Below are positions 7,619 through 11,388 of a stretch of 11,388 nucleotides of DNA, piece after piece. This DNA is from Gammaproteobacteria bacterium. Its GTDB lineage: Bacteria > Pseudomonadota > Gammaproteobacteria > Pseudomonadales > Halieaceae. How positions within the stretch are numbered: the stretch's first letter is position 1; every line of letters begins with the position of its first letter. The DNA is taken from positions 1-11,388 of the forward strand of contig JAAEZV010000034.1 of the NCBI GenBank assembly GCA_018222695.1. The letters run 5' to 3'. Below the pieces are notes generated by a model. The model ran no database searches. It was not told the origin of the DNA and saw nothing but the letters and a program-made list of their open reading frames with translations. The position numbers and the translations under genes were made by a program.

Positions 7619-7957
7619 TTAACTCTCGTTGTCCGCGACCTTGACCGTGATATGGCAGGTGCGCTTAAAAATTCGGTCACCGCGGCCTTTAGCACGAGCG
7701 CGCAGGCGTTTCATGGTGAACCCTTCATCAACATAAATCGTGGAAACACGCAGCTCATCCACGTCTGCGCCTTCGTTGTTCTCAGCATTGGCAATGGCAG
7801 AATTCAGCACTTTGCGAACGATCGTCGCGGCCTTTTTGTTGCTGAACTCGAGCACACTCAGCGCCTCCTCAACCGGCTTGCCGCGAACCTGATCTGCGAC
7901 CAGACGAGCCTTCTGCGCTGAGATGCGTGCTGCACGTAATTTGGCTGCTACTTCCAT
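7619..7957 (-). CDS. rplV: 50S ribosomal protein L22
   Basis: L22 spans all domains of 23S rRNA and its long beta-hairpin lines the peptide exit tunnel, close to the macrolide site and the constriction sensed by arrest peptides. The 112 residues contain the N-terminal [23 protein letters not shown] (11-33, read in parts), SAIANAENN (53-61) and the hairpin [18 protein letters not shown] (82-99), which has no obvious deletion or duplication of the sort seen in macrolide-resistant mutants. The ATG at 7957 has GGAG six bases upstream, 18 bases after rpsS. Confidence 0.98.
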   Translation of the reverse strand: MEVAAKLRAARISAQKARLVADQVRGKPVEEALSVLEFSNKKAATIVRKVLNSAIANAENNEGADVDELRVSTIYVDEGFTMKRLRARAKGRGDRIFKRTCHITVKVADNES

Positions 7958-7975
7958 ATCTCTCTCCAGCCGGCC

Positions 7976-8251
7976 TTATCGCTTGGCCTTCTTGTCGACG
8001 ATGTGGCCCTTGAACGTACGGGTCACCGCGAACTCACCAAGCTTGTGGCCCACCATGTCTTCGTTGATCAGGATGGGGACGTGCTGACGGCCGTTGTGAA
8101 CGGCAATCGTCAGACCCACCATGTTGGGGGACACCATGGATCGACGAGACCAGGTCTTGATCGGTCGACGATCGTTGGCTTCCGCCGCCGCCTCAACTTT
8201 CTTCATGAGGTGCAGGTCGATGAAAGGGCCTTTTTTCAATGAACGGGGCAC
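7976..8251 (-). CDS. rpsS: 30S ribosomal protein S19, GTG start
   Basis: S19 sits at the top of the 30S head, pairs with S13 and contributes to bridge B1a. The family begins [12 protein letters not shown]; here that motif starts with GTG at 8251, giving 91 residues (E. coli 92 with Met). The GTG has an AGGAG site eight bases upstream. The frame stays open for 15 more codons to an ATG at 8296, but that would overlap the end of rplB and add residues foreign to the family, so the GTG is preferred. Other landmarks are [22 protein letters not shown] and [12 protein letters not shown] near the C-terminus, both read in parts. Confidence 0.96.
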   Translation of the reverse strand: MPRSLKKGPFIDLHLMKKVEAAAEANDRRPIKTWSRRSMVSPNMVGLTIAVHNGRQHVPILINEDMVGHKLGEFAVTRTFKGHIVDKKAKR

Positions 8252-8270
8252 TGTTAACTCTCCTGACCGA

Positions 8271-9098
8271 TTACTTCTTGCCGCGACGGCGAACAATCAT
8301 GCCGTCGGTGCGCTTGTTCTTACGGGTCTTGTAGCCCTTAGTCGGCACGCCCCAAGGCGTGACCGGGTGTCGGCCACCAGATGTCTTACCTTCACCACCA
8401 CCATGGGGGTGATCAACCGGGTTCATTGCCACGCCACGCACGGTGGGTCGAACGCCTCTCCAGCGCGCCGCTCCAGCTTTACCGAGCTTGCGCAGGCTGT
8501 GCTCCGAATTGGACACCTCGCCCAGCGTCGCACGGCACTCAATGGGTACTTTGCGCATCTCACCGGAACGCAGGCGAACAGTGGCGTATTGACCTTCACG
8601 AGCAACCAGCTGAACAGAAGCACCCGCCGAACGCGCCATCTGCGCGCCCTTACCGGGCTTCAGCTCGATCGCGTGAATCACTGAACCAACGGGGATACTG
8701 CGGACCGGCAAGCAGTTGCCCGCCTTGATGGGCGCTGCCGAACCAGAGTGCAGTACATCGCCCGCCTGAACACCCTTGGGCGCGATGATGTAGCGACGCT
8801 CGCCGTCGGCGTATAGAAGCAGTGCAATGTGTGCTGTGCGGTTGGGGTCGTATTCGATGCGCTCGACCTTGGCGGGGATGCCGTCCTTGGTGCGCTTGAA
8901 ATCAATTTTGCGGTAGTGCTGCTTGTGCCCACCACCAATATGGCGCGTGGTAATACGACCGAGGTTATTGCGACCGCCGGTCTTGGACTTCTTCTCGAGG
9001 AGCGGACCGTGAGGTTTGCCTTTGTGCAAGCCTTCGGTCACCACCTTAACCTGGTGGCGGCGTCCTGCTGACGTGGGTTTACTCTTTACGACTGCCAT
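8271..9098 (-). CDS. rplB: 50S ribosomal protein L2
   Basis: L2 is among the most conserved ribosomal proteins, needed for subunit association (bridge B7b) and peptidyl transferase activity. The 275 residues (E. coli 273) include the SH3-like and OB-like central domains, [15 protein letters not shown] (55-69), and the C-terminal [16 protein letters not shown] (222-237), in which His230 aligns with the functionally important E. coli His229, then HPVTPWG (244-250). The basic tail IVRRRGKK is present. The ATG at 9098 has GAGGT upstream in an 11-bp gap after rplW. Confidence 0.99.
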   Translation of the reverse strand: MAVVKSKPTSAGRRHQVKVVTEGLHKGKPHGPLLEKKSKTGGRNNLGRITTRHIGGGHKQHYRKIDFKRTKDGIPAKVERIEYDPNRTAHIALLLYADGERRYIIAPKGVQAGDVLHSGSAAPIKAGNCLPVRSIPVGSVIHAIELKPGKGAQMARSAGASVQLVAREGQYATVRLRSGEMRKVPIECRATLGEVSNSEHSLRKLGKAGAARWRGVRPTVRGVAMNPVDHPHGGGEGKTSGGRHPVTPWGVPTKGYKTRKNKRTDGMIVRRRGKK

Positions 9099-9109
9099 GA
9101 CTCGCTACC

Positions 9110-9406
9110 TCAGCTCATCGACGCAAAGTCAATTTCTTGACCTTGCTCCACCCGCACGTAGGCTTTCTTCCACGACGGACGCTTGCTCAATCCATAACGG
9201 TTACGCTTGGTCTTGCCTTTCACGCGCAACGTCTGAACATCATTCACCGTGACCTTGAAAAGCTGCTCGACGGACTGACGAATTTCGTCTTTGGTCGCAT
9301 CAAGAGAGACACGGAATACATATTGATTGCTCTGCTCTGCCACGATTGCCGATTTTTCCGACACGTGGGGGCCCAGCAGAATCTGAAAAACTCGCTCCTG
9401 ATTCAC
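9110..9406 (-). CDS. rplW: 50S ribosomal protein L23, GTG start
   Basis: L23 sits at the mouth of the peptide exit tunnel and is the docking point for trigger factor and SRP. The 98 residues carry [11 protein letters not shown] (9-19), whose Glu17 aligns with E. coli Glu18 in the trigger factor contact, and the C-terminal [11 protein letters not shown]. The start codon is GTG at 9406, overlapping the rplD stop in a GTGA arrangement. A very strong GAGGAGG lies seven bases upstream, inside the end of rplD, and decides the start. E. coli L23 is 100 residues. Confidence 0.97.
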   Translation of the reverse strand: MNQERVFQILLGPHVSEKSAIVAEQSNQYVFRVSLDATKDEIRQSVEQLFKVTVNDVQTLRVKGKTKRNRYGLSKRPSWKKAYVRVEQGQEIDFASMS

Positions 9407-10020
9407 GCCAACGCCTCCTCAAACTTCTTGACGGCTTCGACGGTGATCATGACCTTGTCGTAAGCAATCAGGCTCACGGGGTCAGCGCCTTCGACGTCCC
9501 GCACGTCAACCTTGTGCAGGTTGCGAGAGGCCAGATACAGGTTCTTGTCCACGTTGTCCGCCACAATCAAAACGTTATCCACGCCATACCCTTTCAGGGT
9601 CTCTACCAGCAGCTTGGTCTTGGGCTGCTCAACATCCAGCGCCTCAACGATCATCAGGCGATCGGTTCGGGCCAGCTCGGACAGAATGGAACGCATCGCT
9701 GCCCGGTACATTTTGCGGTTCACCTTCTGCGAGTGATCCTGCGGCTTGGCCGCAAAGGTCACGCCGCCGGATCGCCAAATCGGCGAACGGATCGTGCCCG
9801 CACGAGCACGACCGGTACCCTTCTGCCGCCAGGGCTTCTTACCACCACCTGCGACTTCTGAACGCGTCTTTTGCGCCCGGGTGCCCTGACGTGCGCCGGA
9901 CAAAAAGGCCGTCACGACCTGGTGCACCAGCGCTTCGTTATATTCGCGGGCGAAATTGGCTTCAGAGACCGCGACGGTGCCTGCTGCCTTGTTTCCCGGC
10001 TTGACTACACTTAGTTCCAC
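9403..10020 (-). CDS. rplD: 50S ribosomal protein L4, GTG start
   Basis: L4 binds domain I of 23S rRNA, with a long loop lining the exit tunnel opposite L22. In E. coli it also represses the S10 operon by transcription attenuation and translational control, and binds RNase E. The 205 residues (E. coli 201) have the loop from about 45 to 95 with [28 protein letters not shown] and [19 protein letters not shown], then [11 protein letters not shown]. The start is GTG at 10020, fitting the MELSVV N-terminus; its ribosome site is a poor G-rich run, so coupling to rplC 16 bases upstream is likely. The S10 leader upstream is too short for the E. coli type L4 element. Confidence 0.97.
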   Translation of the reverse strand: MELSVVKPGNKAAGTVAVSEANFAREYNEALVHQVVTAFLSGARQGTRAQKTRSEVAGGGKKPWRQKGTGRARAGTIRSPIWRSGGVTFAAKPQDHSQKVNRKMYRAAMRSILSELARTDRLMIVEALDVEQPKTKLLVETLKGYGVDNVLIVADNVDKNLYLASRNLHKVDVRDVEGADPVSLIAYDKVMITVEAVKKFEEALA

Positions 10021-10036
10021 GTCTCGCCCCCGCTAC

Positions 10037-10696
10037 TCACGACTGGGACGGGCTATTGCCCGCCGCTTTGACTGTCGGACGAATAACCACTTCGCCACCC
10101 GGAGCTCCGGGTACCGCGCCTTTGATGAGCAGCAAATTGCGCTCGAGGTCTACGCGGACCACTTCGAGACCCTGAGTCGTCACGCGCTCGTCACCCATGT
10201 GGCCGGACATCTTCTTGCCCTTAAACACACGGCCCGGCGTCTGGCACTGGCCAATAGAGCCCGGCGCACGGTGCGACAGCGAGTTACCGTGGGTCGCGTC
10301 CTGAGTGCGGAAATTCCAGCGCTTAACGACGCCCTGGAAGCCCTTACCCTTGGACCGACCTGCAACATCGACCTTTTGACCCTGCTCAAACCGTTCGACA
10401 GTCAGCTCGGATCCCACCTCGAAAGTCTCATCAGAGCCATCCAGACGGAACTCCCAAAGGCCTTCACCCGCGGTTACGCCGGCCTTGGCGTAATGCCCGG
10501 CTTCCGGCTTGCTGACTTTCGAGGCCTTGCGGCTACCCGCTGTGACCTGAATTGCCCGGTACCCATCGGTCTCGAGCTCTTTGATTTGAGTGACGCGGTT
10601 TGGAGCAATTTCCACTACGGTCACTGGTACTGATGCGCCGTCCTCGGTGAAGACTCTCGTCATTCCCGATTTTCGGCCGACTAAACCAATAGTCAT
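10037..10696 (-). CDS. rplC: 50S ribosomal protein L3
   Basis: L3 initiates 50S assembly together with L24, and its extension reaches close to the peptidyl transferase centre. The 219 residues begin [20 protein letters not shown] and carry the family core [14 protein letters not shown] (116-129), [22 protein letters not shown] (137-158, read in parts) and KKMSGHMG. Gln150 falls exactly at the residue methylated by PrmB in E. coli. The C-terminal [12 protein letters not shown] extends a few residues beyond E. coli (209). The ATG at 10696 has GAGG eight bases upstream, after an unusually long 122-bp spacer from rpsJ. Confidence 0.98.
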   Translation of the reverse strand: MTIGLVGRKSGMTRVFTEDGASVPVTVVEIAPNRVTQIKELETDGYRAIQVTAGSRKASKVSKPEAGHYAKAGVTAGEGLWEFRLDGSDETFEVGSELTVERFEQGQKVDVAGRSKGKGFQGVVKRWNFRTQDATHGNSLSHRAPGSIGQCQTPGRVFKGKKMSGHMGDERVTTQGLEVVRVDLERNLLLIKGAVPGAPGGEVVIRPTVKAAGNSPSQS

Positions 10697-10818
10697 GGCT
10701 TAAACCTCACAGTGTACGGGGCTCAACCCTCTATGGCCGCCCGACACAGTCGTGTTAGTGATTGAATCGGACGTTACACACCTGGCGAACCAGGCAGGCT
10801 ACTTCTACTAAATTGTCC
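10697..10818 (-). other. Long rpsJ-rplC spacer with a small hairpin
   Basis: The 122 bases between the rpsJ stop and rplC start contain no reading frame I can support. On the transcribed strand a five-pair stem CCTGG/CCAGG with a TTCG loop lies at 10794-10781, extendable by two G-U pairs. It is followed by GTGTGT rather than a T tract, so it is not an intrinsic terminator. The distal end carries the GAGG ribosome site of rplC. E. coli has only a few tens of bases here. The spacer might hold a processing or regulatory site, but nothing in it is diagnostic. Confidence 0.4.
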
Positions 10819-11130
10819 TCAACCCAGACTGATTTGGACTTCTACGCCCGCAGCCAGATCAAGTTTCATCAGAGCATCAACCGTTTTCTCGGTTGGCTCG
10901 ACGATATCGAGGAGACGCTTGTGCGTGCGGATCTCATATTGATCCCGCGCATCCTTGTTCACGTGAGGAGAAACCAGAATGGTGAATTTCTCCTTCTTGG
11001 TCGGCAGCGGAATCGGGCCACGAACCTGAGCGCCAGTGCGACGGGCCGTCTCCACAATCTCTTCTGTCGATGCGTCAATCAGGCGATGGTCAAAGGCCTT
11101 CAGCCGGATTCGGATACGCTGGTTCTGCAC
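10819..11130 (-). CDS. rpsJ: 30S ribosomal protein S10 (NusE), GTG start
   Basis: S10 is a 30S head protein that also acts as NusE, joining NusB in transcription antitermination and linking NusG to the ribosome. The 103 residues equal E. coli and show [14 protein letters not shown] (6-19), the long loop with [15 protein letters not shown] (38-52), [19 protein letters not shown] (54-72) and the end GVEVQISLG. The start is GTG at 11130 with AAGGAG seven bases upstream; the ATG visible in that leader is out of frame. First gene of the S10 operon, about 50 bases after the predicted transcription start. Confidence 0.98.
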   Translation of the reverse strand: MQNQRIRIRLKAFDHRLIDASTEEIVETARRTGAQVRGPIPLPTKKEKFTILVSPHVNKDARDQYEIRTHKRLLDIVEPTEKTVDALMKLDLAAGVEVQISLG

Positions 11131-11160
11131 GGTACATCTCCTTAAAACAGCCGGTGCCCG

Positions 11161-11173
11161 CGGGGGGACCCCG
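11161..11173 (-). promoter_or_regulatory. Short GC hairpin in the S10 operon leader
   Basis: The predicted 5' leader of the S10 mRNA runs from about 11181 to 11131, roughly 50 bases. It holds a five-pair CGGGG/CCCCG hairpin with a three-base loop and then the overlapping palindrome CCCGCGGG, before the AAGGAG site of rpsJ. It is far shorter than the E. coli leader of about 170 bases that carries the L4-responsive hairpins. Any regulatory role is unproven. Confidence 0.35.
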
Positions 11174-11187
11174 AAAAAAGAGAGCGA

Positions 11188-11216
11188 AGTCTACGGATGC
11201 GGTGAGGGGGTGTCAA
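11188..11216 (-). promoter_or_regulatory. Sigma70 promoter of the S10 operon
   Basis: On the minus strand a perfect -35 box TTGACA (11216-11211) is followed after exactly 17 bases by TAGACT (11193-11188), matching the -10 consensus at four of six positions. The expected start is near 11181. It lies between the tuf terminator and rpsJ, the known position of this promoter in other gammaproteobacteria. Sequence upstream of -35 is not especially AT-rich, so an UP element is not evident. Being the strongest promoter seen in the window, it probably drives most of the 23 downstream genes. Confidence 0.85.
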
Positions 11217-11287
11217 CCACCAAACCCGCTTATTTCGGGGCTTTCAGCCGTATCCGGCATTTCTCACAAATCCGCCCTGATAGGGGC

Positions 11288-11316
11288 AAAAAAAGCCCGC
11301 ACAAGGCGGGCTTTTT
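11288..11316 (-). terminator. Intrinsic terminator after tuf
   Basis: A perfect GCCCGC/GCGGGC stem (arms 11311-11306 and 11300-11295) with a five-base loop is flanked by A and T runs that extend the pairing; on the minus strand it ends in seven T residues. It begins about 17 bases after the tuf stop codon and so ends the tuf transcript, separating it from the S10 promoter. A T run on the opposite strand makes it potentially bidirectional, though no plus-strand gene is present to use it. Confidence 0.92.
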
Positions 11317-11333
11317 CAATGCTGAAGTCTGCT

Positions 11334-11388
11334 TCAGTCGAGGATCTTGGCGACGACGCCTGCACCTACCGTTCGGCCACCCTCACGG
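11334..11388 (-). CDS. tuf: Elongation factor Tu (partial, last 17 codons)
   Basis: EF-Tu carries aminoacyl-tRNA to the ribosomal A site as a GTP complex. The visible C-terminus reads REGGRTVGAGVVAKILD then TGA, the nearly invariant end of domain III; the first base of the window edge splits a codon. Position just before rpsJ matches the end of the str operon (rpsL-rpsG-fusA-tufA) in gammaproteobacteria. The final residue is Asp where many relatives have Glu or Gly. Whether this is one of two tuf copies cannot be told from this window. Confidence 0.95.
   Translation of the reverse strand, partial: REGGRTVGAGVVAKILD

Noticed and set aside
7037..7921. 294-codon plus-strand open frame opposite rpsC and rplV
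   Set aside because: It lies entirely over two conserved ribosomal genes, crosses their junction, and its translation resembles nothing. Long antisense frames are expected in GC-rich DNA with strong codon bias.
8252..8296. N-terminal extension of S19 from ATG 8296
   Set aside because: It would overlap the rplB stop and add 15 residues absent from the S19 family, while the GTG at 8251 has a good AGGAG site.
10764..10794. Possible internal promoter (TTCGCC-17-TTCAAT) in the rpsJ-rplC spacer
   Set aside because: The -35 matches only three of six positions and overlaps the CCTGG hairpin. Such matches occur by chance.
1..11388. Mobile elements, CRISPR arrays, tRNA genes or an inserted accessory system
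   Set aside because: Gene order is uninterrupted canonical tuf-S10-spc-alpha with only short gaps. No direct-repeat arrays, transposase genes, cloverleaf sequences or foreign genes are visible.

Overview
The window is a core-genome ribosomal protein region: the whole S10 operon and the whole spc operon, flanked by the 3' end of an EF-Tu gene and the first 110 codons of rpsM, which opens the alpha operon. Everything is transcribed on the minus strand, so genes run from high to low coordinates. Gene content, order and sequences are those of a gammaproteobacterium. The 38-residue L36 with intact zinc ligands and the wording of L16, L2 and S14 resemble Pseudomonas and marine Pseudomonadales/Cellvibrionales relatives more than Enterobacterales. 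I cannot name the genus from sequence alone.

Layout in the direction of transcription. The tuf tail (11388-11334) ends at a strong intrinsic terminator (about 11316-11288). A textbook sigma70 promoter (TTGACA, 17 bp, TAGACT; 11216-11188) then starts the S10 operon: rpsJ, rplC, rplD, rplW, rplB, rpsS, rplV, rpsC, rplP, rpmC, rpsQ. After only 53 bp and no clear promoter the spc genes follow: rplN, rplX, rplE, rpsN, rpsH, rplF, rplR, rpsE, rpmD, rplO, secY, rpmJ. A 105-bp gap carries a likely alpha-operon promoter (433-405) and a foldable leader before rpsM (331 to the window edge).

The 23 complete genes encode 14 large-subunit proteins of the S10/spc set plus L36, seven small-subunit proteins and the SecY translocon channel. 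Most intergenic gaps are 2-30 bp, and rplD/rplW, rplP/rpmC, rpmC/rpsQ and rpmD/rplO overlap, which implies translational coupling. Larger gaps are 122 bp (rpsJ-rplC), 53 bp (rpsQ-rplN), 44 bp (rpsC-rplP) and 105 bp (rpmJ-rpsM). Four genes of the S10 operon (rpsJ, rplD, rplW, rpsS) use GTG starts.

I looked for an undescribed system and found none: there are no mobile elements, CRISPR repeats, tRNAs or foreign genes, and every long reading frame on the plus strand is a shadow of a ribosomal gene. Points worth a second look are regulatory or small: the short S10 leader, alternative helices in the alpha leader, the long rpsJ-rplC spacer, and an S3 protein whose usual basic tail is missing but has a basic stretch in the +1 frame.
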